Translations under genes and position numbers: made by a program | Part shown: positions 48,791 to 60,600 of the stretch, in pieces | Layout: the number at the start of each line of letters is the position of its first letter | Numbering within the stretch: the stretch's first letter is position 1 | NCBI RefSeq assembly: GCF_018294505.1 | Contig: NC_057796.1 | Coordinates: 275,177,079-275,241,078 of the forward strand | Source of the DNA: Triticum aestivum | Taxonomy: Eukaryota; Streptophyta; Magnoliopsida; Poales; Poaceae | Reading direction: 5' to 3' | DNA: 64,000 nt | The notes under the pieces: generated by a model | What the model was told of the DNA's origin: nothing | Seen by the model: the letters and a program-made list of their open reading frames with translations, nothing else | Databases searched by the model: none

Positions 48791-49272
48791 CTGAAAGAAA
48801 GATTATGCCGGTTCAAGATTATATGGTTAAGCTGGAGATTGGCATTGAAGTTATAAAGACGAGCTATTGGCGGATTAAGAGGGGACTAATGGTACCTGGC
48901 GGGTTACTATTTCTAAGTTAAGCCGCCCACACAACTATTGAAGTACAGATCTGAGAAAAGAAAAATTGCTAAGTGTTGGGAAAACAGGTTTCACAGATTG
49001 ATGCTATGATTTCGGATCAGCAGTACTTCAGATAACGGAAAAATATTTAGGCCTAAATTACGGTGCTTGAGCAGTTCATAAGGTCCAGATCAGGTTTTTT
49101 ATGCAAAAGGAGATGCCCTAATAGTGAAAATAAGTGCTACGACTACCACCGCGCAGGAGAGGTACCAAGTTCGAATCAAAAGCACAAGTAACAGCATAGA
49201 ACGAAGATGAACTCCGACGAACTCGTAGGAAACCCTAATGGGATCTATGGGAAAGGAAGGAGGAGAACTCAC
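48791..49272 (-). other. 5'-UTR intron of the antisense gene
   Basis: Donor CTG|GTGAGT at 49272 and acceptor TTTCTTTCAG ending at 48791, 12 nt before the ATG codon at 48778. A leader intron immediately before the start codon is a common plant gene structure. Confidence 0.65.
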
Positions 49273-49452
49273 CAGAGCTGTTGAACAGCGGAGGCGCGCG
49301 GACGAATTCTGGTCAAATCAGGTTGATGCAGCGGCCGTCATTGAGGCAGTGGCGAAGGTCGACGGTGGCGGCGGAGCTCGAGTGCTGAGGCGACGCGAGG
49401 TGGAAGACAGAGATGAAGAGGCAAGGGGGAAAGTGAAAGGGACCCCTGACCC

Positions 49453-49460
49453 TATTTATA
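49453..49460 (-). promoter_or_regulatory. TATA box of the antisense gene
   Basis: TATAAATA on the minus strand is followed by AGGGTC and, about 30 nt on, a CT-rich leader typical of plant 5' UTRs. This places a transcript start near 49425-49430, outside the LTR. Confidence 0.6.
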
Positions 49461-49585
49461 ACGTCGAAAGGATAACTGGCATGCGCGAGAATCGAGGAGG
49501 CCAAAAAATGGATATGCGACAGCACAGACGCTTCAATTTTCGAAAGTTCATTAAAAGAGAGGATATATTAAGATTTGGTCTTTGA

Positions 49586-49740
49586 GTAACATTAATGGCA
49601 GGTGACGTCATGGCGGGTTACCACAATCCTAGGTGATGACGTCATGGCGGGTTACAGGGCCTCGCAAGAATAAGTGAAGAAGGATTTTTTCTAAGTGTTG
49701 AAGATTGATATGAACAAGTTCAAATCAACCTGGGGCCTAA
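49586..49740 (+). other. PPT region of gypsy A
   Basis: It ends in CTGGGGCCTAA immediately before the LTR. It includes two copies of GACGTCATGGCGGGTTAC (about 49604 and 49638). Confidence 0.55.
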
Positions 49741-50280
49741 TGTTGGGGATATGACTATTGGATATGACCCGCCCAGGAGAGGCCGGGTTATACCAATGGC
49801 GGTTTATCAAGATGAAGCCCATGAAGATGTTGAAGATGGCGGTTCACGAAGCAGACTTGTTAAGGGCCCGAAGCCCAAAGGCGACTTAAGGCCCATAGGT
49901 ATAAACCGCTATGTATGTATGACTTGTATTGTAAGGCAAGTGTAATTAGTCACCGAGCCGGACACGTTGTTTATGAGCCGGCCTGGACTCCGTGAGCCGC
50001 TGGGCGTCAACCTGTGTATATAAAGGGACGACCCGGCGGCGGTTTAGGACAAGAAACAATAGATCAAAAGCTAGGTCAAGCATATTCGCTCCCTGGTAAT
50101 CGAAACATAAGCAATACCACCTCAAACTGGATTAGGCCTTTACCTTCACCGCAAGGGGCCGAACCAGTATAAACTCCCCATGTCCTTTGTCCCATTTTAA
50201 CCCCTTTAAGCTAACCTCGACGCGATGGCTCCACGACTAAGTCCCCACACTAGGACATCTGCCGTGACAATTCCACGACA
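49741..50280 (+). repeat. 3' LTR (540 bp) of gypsy A
   Basis: TGTTGGGGAT...TTCCACGACA. TATA box TATATAAA at 50017-50024. The last 85 bp match positions 1-85. Confidence 0.9.
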
Positions 50281-51003
50281 CTGAGGACATGGGAGAAGTC
50301 TTGTTATAAGTAATCATGTGAATATGGTATTCGTTCGATATTTTGATGAGATGTATGTTGTCTTTCCTCTAGTGGTGTTTTGTGAACGTCGACTACATGA
50401 CACTTCACCATTATTTGGGCCTAGGGGAAGGCATTGGGAAGTAATAAGTAGATGATGGGTTGCTAGAGTGACAGAAGCTTAAACCCTAGTTTATGTGTTG
50501 CTTCGTAAGGGGCTGATTTGGATCCATATGTTTCATGCTATGGTTAGGTTTACCTTAATTCTTCTTTTGTAGTTGCGGATACTTGCGAGAGGGGTTAATC
50601 ATAAGTGGGAGGCTTGTCCAAGAAAGGGCAGCACCCAAGCACCGGTCCACCCACATATCAAATTATCAAAGTAACGAACACGAATCATATGAGCATGATG
50701 AAAACTAACTTGACAACAATTCCCATGTGTCCTCAGGAGCGTTTTGCATTATATAAGAGTTCGTCCAGGCTTGTCCTTTGCTACAAAAAGGATTGGGCCA
50801 CCTTGCTGCACCTTGTTTACTTTTATTACTTGTTACTCATCACGATTTGTCTTATCACAAAATTACCTGTTACCGGTAATTTCAGTGCTTGCAGAGAATA
50901 CCTTGCTGAAAACCACTTGTCATTTCCTTCTGCTCCTCGTTGGGTTCGACACTCTTACATATCGAAAGGACTACGATAGATCCCCTATACCTGTGAGTCA
51001 TCA
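50281..51003 (+). repeat. Part of an Athila/Sabrina-like gypsy LTR
   Basis: The 723 bp starting CTGAGGACATGGG and ending GTGAGTCATCA resemble the 3' part of the abundant Triticeae Sabrina-type LTR, including its terminal TTCGACACTCTTAC and TCATCA. Gypsy A is inserted at its left edge, and the LTR's other part should lie left of the window. A PBS does not follow; Angela-type LTR sequence does, so this is either the right LTR of an element or a solo LTR. Confidence 0.6.
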
Positions 51004-52431
51004 CCGAGCACTACGAAAATATGACCGGGGACGAACTAGAGGGAGAGGGGCGCCGCACATGACTTGGGGATCGTGGTGTGTGTTGCCCCTCTCCCTCCAC
51101 ACACATATATAGGTGGGGTGAGGAGGGGAGGCAGCCTAGGGCAACCCCAAGGGGACCGGCGGCCACCCTTATCCCCTGCCCTGGTCGCGCCCCCCTTCCT
51201 TCTTGGGCGCGCGGGGGGAAGGCGGGAGGGTTGGCGCCCCCCCCCCCCCTCCTTCCTCTTAGGTGGGGGGAAGGCAGGAGGGGCTGGCCCTCCCCCTTAC
51301 CATCCATAGGGTCGGCAGCCTAGAGGTGGGGCATGCCAGCCCCTTGTGGGCTGATGTGCTTCCCTCTCTTGGCCCATATGGCCCATTAACCTCCCGGGCC
51401 CTCCCGGAACCCCTTCCGATGAACCGATGACTACCTGATACATTCCGAAATAGCATCGTCCTATATATCAATCTTTACCTACGGACCATTCCGGAGCTCC
51501 TCTTCATGTTTGTGATCTCATCTGGGACTCCGAACAACATTCGGTAATCAACTCACATAACTCATATAATACTATAACGTCAATGAACGTTAAGCGTGCG
51601 GAGCCTACCGGTTCGAGAATGATGTAGACATGACCGAGACACCTCTCCGGTCAATAACCAATAGCGGAACCTGGATGCCCATATTGGTTCCTACATATTC
51701 TACGAAGATCTTTATCGGTCGAACCTTATGACAACATACGTAACTCCCTTTGTCTGTCCGTATGTTACTTGTCGAGATTCGATCGTCGGTATCTTCATGC
51801 CTAGTTCAATCTCGTTACCGGCAAGTCTCTTTACTCGTTCCATAATACATCATCCCGTAACTAACTCCTTAGTCACATTGCTTGCAAGCTTCTTGTGATG
51901 TGTATTACCGAGATGGCCCAGAGATACCTCTCCGATACACAGAGTGACAAATCCCAATCTAGATCCATGCCAACTCAACAGACACCTTCAGAGATACCTG
52001 TAGAGCATCTTTATGATCGCCCGGTTACGTTGTGACGTTTGATAGCACACAAGGTATTTCTCCGATATCCGGAAGTTGCATGATCTCATAGTCGAAGGAA
52101 TATGTATTTTGCATTAAGAAAGCAGTAGCAATAAACTAAACGATCATATGCTAAGCTAACGGATGGGTCTTGTCCATCACATCATTCTCCTAATGATGTG
52201 ATCCCGTTATCAAGTGACAACACATGTCCATGGTTAGGAAACCTTAACCATCTTTGATCAACGAGCTAGTTTTCTAGAGGCTTACTAGGGACGCGGTATT
52301 TGTTTATGTATCCACACATGTGCTTAAGTTTTCGATCAATACAATTCTAGCATGAATAATAAACCTTTATCCTGAATAAGGAAATATAATAATAACAATT
52401 TTATTATTGCCTCTAGGGCATATTTCCATCA
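51004..52431 (-). repeat. Angela/WIS-type copia LTR, minus strand, interrupted at its left end
   Basis: Minus strand from 52431: TGATGGAAATATGCCCTAGAGG, the usual Angela start, running in order through the same LTR blocks as 21108-22400. The TATA region lies near 51105-51115. It stops at 51004 after CGTAGTGCTCGG, about 300 bp short of a full LTR, where the Sabrina-like LTR begins. The missing end probably lies beyond the nested stack, left of the window. Confidence 0.8.
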
Positions 52432-52849
52432 AAACTACAATCTATGAAGATGTGGAGGTATTTGGGGTTGGGCGAAAGGCTAGAGTTTGGACGTGGATTA
52501 CGCAATACACATGAAGCAGGTGAAAATACCTTCGTCAAACAATTCTTTTGAGGTGGATTTAAGTTTATTTGGAAAGAACGTGACTGGTGGGATGCTAGTG
52601 ATATTGAAATGGGACACAATAAAATCACGGAGAGAATCAACATCAGAAGTAGTGGGCTCACCATCAAAAGGAAGATCTAAGATCTCATGGATCACATACT
52701 TGGTTATCGGGACAAACTTTTTCTCAGCTGAATCTAGAAGTAGCAACATAATTTGTAACCTTTTCATTTCACAAACCTAAGAGGTGTTTGGCACACGTGA
52801 AACATACGCTAACGCAAAACAAAAAATTCTACCACACAACCAAAAACAT
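52432..52849 (-). pseudogene. Gene-like fragment, possibly an exon of a plant nuclear or DNA-transposon-borne gene
   Basis: The minus-strand frame 52767-52498 encodes about 89 residues (…YVIHEILDLPFDGEP…DSLRDFIVSHFN…SKELFDEGIFTCFMCIA). This style occurs in plant proteins carried by DNA transposons with Ulp1-like protease or in plant-mobile-domain proteins. An acceptor-like CTCTTAG lies just upstream (about 52780), and the frame shifts after 52498 into PNSSLSPNPKYLHIFID-like sequence. The segment is wedged between two LTRs and truncated at both ends. I cannot assign a function. It is the only piece here that does not look like an LTR element. Confidence 0.4.
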
Positions 52850-54602
52850 TGTAACACCCCGGATGTAACTTTCCATATTTGTAACTCCAACTCTTGCCAT
52901 TTTCGGCTATGTGTTATGATATTCCCTTCGTGGTCGGGTTTTGTCTTTCGTTTTGCTTTTTGTTCATGTCATGCATCTCATATCATGTCATCATGTGCAT
53001 TGCATTTGCATACGTGTTCGTCTCAGGCATCCGAGCATTTTCCCCGTTGTTCGTTTTGCAATCCGGCGCTCCCACCTCCTCCGGCGCACCCCTCTTGTTT
53101 CTTTTCGTGAGTGGGTGTTGAACGTTCTCGGAATGGACCGAGGCTTGTCAAGTGGCCTTGGTATACCACCGATAGACCACCGGTCAAGTTTCGTTCCATT
53201 TGGAGGTCGTTTGGTACTCCAACGGTTAACCGGGTAACCGCATATGCCTTCTGTGTGTTGCAGCAAAAACCCCTCTCTAAACAGCCCAAAACCCCTCCAA
53301 GTCATCTCCATGCTCTAGGTCGTTCGATCACGATCGTGTGGGAGAAAACCGCACCTCATTTGGACTCTCCTAGCTCCCTCTATCTATATAAATGTGAGAC
53401 CCCCCGAAATTCCCGCAGTCCAAAACCCTAACCCGCTCCTCCGCGCCGCCGGACGTGTCCGCCCGGGGCCGAACACATCGGCGCCGCCGCCCGCAGCCAC
53501 TCCGCGCCTGCCACGTGGCCCCCGGCCACCGCGCGCGCCCGCGGCCCTCCGGGCCCGTACGCCGCCCTCCCGGCCCGTTCCTCCCGCGTCGCCGCCCGCT
53601 CGTCGCCCGCGCGCCGCCGCCGCCTCCCTTCGCCGCCGCCGCCGCCGCACCCGCGTTCCCTGTCGCCGTCCCCGCCCCCTCGGCGTCCGTGCCCGTCCCC
53701 CGACACCGTCCCCGGCGCCTCCTCCTCCTCCCTCGCCCGGAGCTCCGGCGAGCTCCTTCGGCCCGAGGCCAGCCAGATCTGATCCGCAAATCGAGACGGT
53801 TGACTTTTCTCTCCTTCCCCGTTTTCTCTAAGTCTTTATATTTTTACATTACATGCCCATGTTCATCGCATCATAACTCTCTGCATTTAGCTCCGTTTCA
53901 CGCGTGTAATATATCGAATTCTCATGATGCTCTTCATTTTGTTCCATTGCACCATGTTCATTTGAGGCCATCTTGATGCCCAAATCTCTGGTGCAAGAGT
54001 GCTAGTTGTTGTTATCTGCTGTTACTTAGCAGAACTTGGTGATTTGTTATTTTTGTTGCATTTATTCTGTGCATCTTATGGGCATGAGCTCTACATGTGT
54101 TTTTTTTGTATGCCATGCCATCTTTCCAGTGGTGTATGCCATGTATTTTTGTGATCTTTGTGGTGACTAGCACAAGCATGCAAACTAGGCCCCGTAATGT
54201 TTCTGATTTCAGGGACTTAGTATTTTCTCCAAGTCTTTGTCTGTTGTTATTTTGTTGCCATGTAAACTTGATGCTACAGAGAGATACATGCATATTTTGG
54301 AGATGTTCAGTAAGGATGTTTTGTAGATATTATTGTAATTGATCCATTCCTGCCCTTGTTTGCAATTATGGAGTGCCATAGCATGACTCAATCTTGCTCT
54401 ACTTTTGCTGTAAAATATTTCTGGTAGTTGATCCATTCATGCTATGTACTTTCTCTTGCCATGGATAGCTTCATAAACATGCCATCTTGCTGTAGGTATG
54501 CTTGTTTTGTCATGCATTGCTTTGTGGTGAGTGCATCAAGCTCACCAAGATGCCTTCATATTAGTGTTTCTGCCATGCTCTGTTTTCTGCCAAGTCTGTA
54601 AT
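52850..54602 (+). repeat. Truncated chromovirus-type LTR, + strand
   Basis: TGTAACACCCC at 52850 starts a copy of the LTR family seen at 5587-9656, here in the opposite orientation. TATATAAAT lies near 53385-53393, followed by the same kind of GC-rich block (53400-53800). The homology ends within TTTCTGCCAAGTCTGTAATCTG at 54602-54605, where LARD LTR sequence takes over, so about 2.3 kb of the LTR and the rest of any element are absent. Frames in the GC block are not genes. Confidence 0.8.
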
Positions 54603-57600
54603 CTGTTAGAGAGCGATCACCGGGTTATATCTGGCACTTGGAAGGGTGTGTTTTATTAAGTATCCAGTTCTAGTTGTCATAAGGTCAAGGTACAACTCCG
54701 GGTCGTCCTTTTACCGAGGGACACGGCTATTCGAATAGATAAACTTCCCTGCAGGGGTGCACCACATAACCCAACACGCTCGATCCCATTTGGCCGGACA
54801 CACTTTTCTGGGTCATGCCCGGCCTCGTAAGATCAACACGTCGCAGCCCCACCTAAGCACAACAGAGAGGTCAGCACGCCGGTCTAACCCTATGCGCGCA
54901 GGGGTCTGGGCCCATCGCCCTATGCACACCTGCACGTTGCGTACGCGGCCGGAAGCAGACCTAGCCTAGTGGCGTTCCAGTCCAATCCGGCGCGCGCCAC
55001 TCAGTCGCTGACGTCACGAAGGCTTCGGCTGATACCACGACGCCGGGATACCCATAACTACTCCCGCGTAGATGGTTAGTGCGTATAGACCAAATGGCCA
55101 GACTCAGATCAAATACCAAGAACTCGTTAAGCGTGTTATGTCGAAGTAACCGCGGACGCCGTCCAGGGCCAGGCCCACCTCTCACCTAGGCGGTCTCAAC
55201 CTGCCCTGTCGCTCCGCCACAAAGATCCACTTGCGGGTACTCCTACGAGCCGACCCGACTTTATTTACCACATGTGTCATGTATAGAGTATATAAGCATA
55301 TACCCGTGATCACCGCCCAGGTGATCACGGCCCGATAGTATAGCACAGCAGACGGACAAGAATGTAGGGCCACTGATGGAAAACTAGCATCCTATACTAA
55401 GCATGTAGGATTGCAGGTAAAGGTAGCAACAGTAGTAGCAAGGGCAGGCTATGCATCAGTATAGGATTAACGGAAAGCAGTAACATGCTACACTACTCTA
55501 ATGCAAGCAGTATAGAGAAGAATAGGCGATATCTGGTGATCAAGGGGGGGGCTTGCCTGGTTGCTCTGGCAAGAAGGGTTCGTCGTTGATGTAGTCGATC
55601 ACAGGGGTACCGGCAGCGGTCTCAGGGTCTACCGGAAAGAAGTAACGGAGGGGGAACACAATAAATAACAGAGTAATCAAAGCATCACAAAGCGTAACAT
55701 GGCAATACACGGTGCTAGAGGTGACCTAACGCAGTATCAGGTACTACTGGAGAAGGGGGCAAACATCCGGGAAAGTATTCCCGGTGTTTCGCGTTTTCGG
55801 ACGGGCGGACCGGAGGCAAAATGTTGCATGTTCGCTATGCTAGGGACGTGTGGTGAACGAACGGACTGCGTATCCGGATTTGTCTCGTCGTTCTGAGAAA
55901 CTTTCATATATAAATTATTTCTATCTGACTTACGGTTTATTTTATATGATTTTCCAAAGTTTTATTGATTTTCTGAAATTACAGATTTATTTTAATTCGA
56001 AAATTAAACGGGAAATTGCTAGGTGCACATGGTGCACTGCACCCAGAGTGCACCAGAGGGGCTGACTGGTGGGACCAGTCAACTGCACAGACAGCAGTTG
56101 ACTGGTACACCTTGACCAGTCAAAGTGGCCGCCTGGCCCCACTTGTAAGTGACTCAGGGGGAGTTTTATTTAATCTAATGTTTTAGCTTAAGTTAATGGC
56201 CTTGGGCCCAGGTGTCAGTGGGGTTAGTGGGGGTGATTAGTAGCTAATCTAAGTGCCACGTCAGCGGCGCACCGGCGCGCTAACGACGGCGAGGCGGGGT
56301 ACGCCGGCGACGACCGTGCGGTCGCCTCCGACCTCGGTTTGCCGCGCGGTCGTGTGCGTCAGGAAGCTGGCGAGGTGGCGCGTCGACTGGGACCGGTGGC
56401 GTCGCCGGAGTTAGCCGGAGCTGGCCGGAACGGCGACGAAGAGCAGCGGTGGCGTTCGGGGAGGGGTGCAACGTCAGCGCTACGGGGCAGAGGTGAGGCG
56501 TGCGAGTGTGCGTCGTGCTCCTGGGAGCACCAGGAGAACGGTGCTGGGGTCGGGCGAGGCCCACGACGGCCATGGACGCGTCGGCGGAGCTCATCGGCGG
56601 CGGTGGGGGTACGGGCATGTCGCAACTACGCGTGCGAGCTCGAAATCAAGCCCGGGAAAAGGGGGAGAAGGAGCGCGCGCTCACAGTGAGGACGAGGTGC
56701 TGCTGGGCTTAAGCCGGGGCGGAGTGACGACGGCGAATCGAGGCGGCGAACGGTGGCGGCCGGAGGATGAAGAAGGTCCCGCTCCACTCGCTGCCGTGGC
56801 GCCGAGCTCGCACGGGGGCGCGTGGACGACGTAGGGGAGGCAGACGGAGCTCATGGACTGGATCTCGGAGCGCGGGGTCGACGTTAGCCGCGGCGGCGAG
56901 CAAAACCATGGCGACGGCGGCTCGGCAGTGCGCGGGGAGGAAGCAAAGGCGAGGGGGAGAACGAGAGGGGCGGCGGAGTGAGGAGCTAGGGTTAGCAGGA
57001 GGGAGAGGGGGCTTTTTGTACTGAGGGGGAGGTCGTGGATGGCTTCCACGCAGGGCTCGGGTGGCCATGGCCGGGGGGATGAGCGCCACGATCCCCCCTG
57101 CCTCCCTGTAGCAGAGGAAGGGGACGAGGGGGTGGGCTGGCCCCTTTTGGCTAGATGGGCCAAGTGGCCCAGGAGGCTCTCTTTTGTTTAATTTTGTTTA
57201 GCCTTATCCTTTTTCTTATTTTTCTTTTCTGATTTAATTTTATTTCCCAAATTGTTTTAGTTTTGTAAAATATTCATTTAGTACCTAAAATAGTAACATT
57301 AATTATACCACTGCCACAATAACTTTGGAACCTAGCTAAAGTAGTTTAGTATTTTATAAAATATAATAGGGGTATAACTAATTGTTTTTGCTGCTGTTGT
57401 CATCACTTTAGGGTATTTAATTATTTTAAAAAGATGTTGTTTCTCCACCAATATCATCCATGATTTATTTGTCACATTAACAACATTTTATTTTTAATAT
57501 TTGAAAATATTTTATTGTTTGCTTGATTTTGAATTTGAATTCGAACAGGTTTCGAACTAACTCTAGATTAGCAACTATAATCGAGGTGACGTGGCATCAT

Positions 57601-57640
57601 TAGCAGAGGTTCACTGTAGCTTAATTATCCGGGCGTCACA
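54603..57640 (-). repeat. 3' LTR of the LARD-like element, lacking its terminal 652 bp
   Basis: It is equivalent to 62490 onward of the other LTR. The segment matching 61838-62489 is missing. It includes an AT-rich block (55900-56010) and a GC-rich block (56270-57020), as in the solo LTR at 16743-20908. The frames in the GC-rich block lack domains. Confidence 0.85.
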
Positions 57641-60600
57641 ATTCTCCTCCACTACAAGAAATCTCGTCCCGAGATTTAAGCGGTGGAGTAAGGGGGAAGG
57701 TTCGGGTTACGAAATTCTAGGGAGTGTTCTTGGTCTTGGTTGTTCTTCTCGAAGAGGTTGATCCATTACATTGATGTCTTCATTCTGCTGTTTCAGGTCA
57801 TCATGATCAAGTCGGCATCCTTTCTTCAGGATCTCCATCGTACTTACGATAGAGTAAGGGGGTATTCCGGAAGAACGGACCTCTGCAAGGTTGACTATCT
57901 GGTCGATATCATCGGGGAAGGTGGCGGAAAGTAACTCTCGAATTGAAACTTAAGAAAATATCGAGAGCAAAATAAAGAGTTATCATGGGAAGTTTCAAGC
58001 GGGCAGGCAATCGTTCGATGCCTGAAACAAAGTGTGAAATGGGTTGAGATCAACGGGAATAAGTATTGTGTCTGATACTAGAATATATCACTTCCCAGAT
58101 GGCCCGTGAGTTACATAAGAAGTCAAGCGCGAGGAATATCTTTGATAACATGGTGTACAGGAGAGTCAGGTTTCGATCCTGTGGAACTGTGGGTTATGGG
58201 CCCACCATGTGGGGTTTTTTTTGAAGGCAGTGACATGTTGCACGGTCATGATAGCAAGGCATGTCAGAGAGTACCCTGTCAGTTATGTCGGCAACACGTT
58301 GGTACCAAGGGCGAGGGACGAAGAGAACCATTTTCCTGCTCGTTGAAACGAGGCGGACCATTAGGCAAAGTTCTCGTCCATCGGTGGCTACCGGGATGTC
58401 ATCAACAATAGTAACAGGGTCGTGCTGACAGAATTGTACACCGAGGTGTTTACATAAGCAGGAGAATATTTCTGCTTAGCTCATATAGAACTCAAGAAGG
58501 GTTAAACAAAACAATGGAAAGGAAAATATCATCATCAGATTAAACAGAACAATGGAAAGGAAAATATGTTAAAACACATATTTCAGGGGTATTTCCTTCC
58601 CAAGGACCAGCAGAGCATGATATCCATGATAGGATATAATGTAGAAAACCATCTAGGTTAGGGGGAGGAAGTTCATGACATTACCCAAACAGCGGTGTTT
58701 GGATAATTGAGCAGGAAACATTTAGCATTGGGCTTCAAATGTTCCTGTTGAAAATCGGAGTACCATAGACATGCTTCGAGATAGCATTGACATGGTCAAC
58801 AGGTGAAGATCAGACTTTGGAAACAAAAAGGATCCATCAGGAACAACCTATAGAATAAGTCTTACAATTTCCTCACGGAAGAATGACTAACCTTGTCAAA
58901 AAGGAAACTATAACAATAGGTCCCCCGGCCAGGTGTGCTAGGCATGACATCACCTTACCGGGTCATATAAAGACCAATGTTATAACTCTTGGAAATATGT
59001 TCCAACCATCGTATCTGACCGAGATTCAGTTCTGATTGGTGTCAGGATACCTCAGACTTAGGATGCCTGAGAAGAAAAGGTGCGGCACCATTTGACGAGA
59101 TGACATTGTAAGATTCTCGGGAAATGAACTATGGAAGCGAGTTCCGAAACAAGAGTCCATCAGTAAACCAACGAGAGGATGAGGAGGTGACTGATTGACT
59201 CAGCGACAATCCATTGAGATTTCCAAAAGATGGATTTCCACAACTATATGAACAAGGAGATAACACTAACTAGATCGAATGACTTAATGATGTATGCTCG
59301 AGGAAAACATACACAGTTAAACATTGGTTGAAATGTGCACCCGAAATATGGGCTAGGTAGCACGATCAATGTTCGAATGATGATTCATTAAGCCATAGAC
59401 GTAGAATGAAACTATAGACCAATAACTTCAAAGCAATAGGGTTGCTAGAAGTTTAGAATTTACACATCACAGACCATTTGTCGGTATTTCGTTTAGAAAC
59501 AACACGGGGACCCAGAAAGAATGGTGATGGCGAGAAGTATCACTGTACCAAGAATTCTTAAGAGGTGGAGTAATGCTCACGACATTCTTGACATCAAAGA
59601 TGGTAATACTCCACGGTAGAACATAACATAAGTTGGATAGCAGGGAAATCAAGATACAACACAAAATATGAACAAGTTTGTGTTGGGGGGAGGCAAGAAT
59701 GTTGTCGATGATAACACAATTCATCGAGGGGCAAGGATGGTATTTCTCATCCTGAATTTCAACACACAACTTGGAAGAAGTCAAATTGTTGACAATGATC
59801 ACGACAAGTTTGTCGAGAGGTTTTCAAGAAGATGTAATTGATCGACGATGACATCAAGTCAAAGGAATGATGAAAGCGAAAGGTTATTGGAACCACGGTT
59901 AGGACACAAACTCGAAATCAAGTTTGCAGTTCAAGGAGAAGTGATATGACGAGGAAGATCGACGCAAGATTAGCTCACTGTCGAAATTTGTGTGCTGGGA
60001 AGGTCCGGGTAGCACAGTTAAAAAGTTTGCACGATAATGATATAGCCGATAAGGCTAGGAATGACTTGAAGGATTATTAAACTCGTAAGCAACAAGAATT
60101 TCTTAGAGTTATTGAATCGGAGTGCGGAATCGATTCGCTTATCGGTGTTCTCGAGTGACTAATAACTCAGAGCCCGTGGAAAATTGGAATCAGTGAGAAT
60201 GTAGCACTTGATGAAAAACTCATAAGAAGTTATGCAGTTCCATGATAATCTCGAGATACCAGGGGGTAATACTCGACGACAGATCAAGGTAAAGGTTGGA
60301 CTAGGGTATTGCCCTGCAGAAGACAAGTGCTCAAACTTGCACGAGAAACGGAATCAAGGAGAAACATGGTCGGAACCACGTCCACGGATACCAGATGAAC
60401 TTATTACAAGGGGGTAATTATTATAAGAGAAGCTTCCATGATAGGATCTACATCGTGTCCATGGGCATGAACACAAAGGTTCAAGGTCGACTCCCACTTC
60501 TTCAATGCATAACCTTCCATTCGCCTCTCGTATTTGATAATGACATTAGTTGTCGAAAGTTTTACCTGGTGAAATACCAGATGAGTATGGCCTGTGAAAT

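Larger units (their letters stand above)
45031..49430 (-). pseudogene. Antisense multi-exon gene of gypsy A (Transposase_28-type domain, coiled coil)
   Basis: Read on the minus strand. Promoter TATA at 49460-49453. Exon 1 is a 5' UTR ending 49273. Intron 1 is 49272-48791 (GTGAGT...TTTCAG). Exon 2 is 48790-47892, with ATG at 48778; it carries most of a domain like Pfam Transposase_28 (ADHLSRGFSPPGSKFFRDVLHFF; YLNRQTEF; WFYCQD). A one-base slip near 47975 and an in-frame TGA near 47940 break its end. Exon 3 is 47838-47686 (Lys-rich, then Asp-rich) and exon 4 is 47626-47591. Further exons follow, including about 47150-46850 (frameshifted), a segment ending at about 46690, a coiled-coil exon (about 46043-45770) and a terminal exon (about 45691-45031) with its own stop and an acidic tail. 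GT-AG ends are seen at each junction I checked. Function is unknown; the name of the domain does not prove transposase activity. Confidence 0.7.
1..50280 (+). mobile_element. Tat-lineage Ty3/gypsy retrotransposon ('gypsy A'), interrupted by three large insertions
   Basis: Seen: the last 85 bp of an LTR opens the window and matches the end of the LTR at 49741-50280 with three differences. A PBS follows the first and a purine-rich tract precedes the second. Between them, in + orientation, lie a gag start, protease, RT, RNase H, a second RNase H and integrase, then a gene on the opposite strand. The order RT-RNH-second RNH-IN with no chromodomain, plus an antisense gene with a putative gypsy-type transposase domain, is known for Tat/Grande-like elements. 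Interruptions are at 1422-22840, 22841-30510 and 35034-43609. The central part of gag is missing across the first gap, so the copy is defective. The remaining native sequence is about 13 kb. Confidence 0.85.

Noticed and set aside
49238..49585. 115-codon frame on the + strand
   Set aside because: It is opposite the promoter and 5'-UTR exon of the antisense gene. Composition and splice signals favour the minus strand.
53390..53980. Frames of 88-173 codons on both strands
   Set aside because: Same GC-rich LTR block as 8600-9120 in another copy. No domain, no conserved frame between the two copies.
54757..56065. Set of five short frames repeated identically at 62644-63952
   Set aside because: The repetition comes from the LARD LTR pair; the frames lack domains and are not a duplicated gene cluster.
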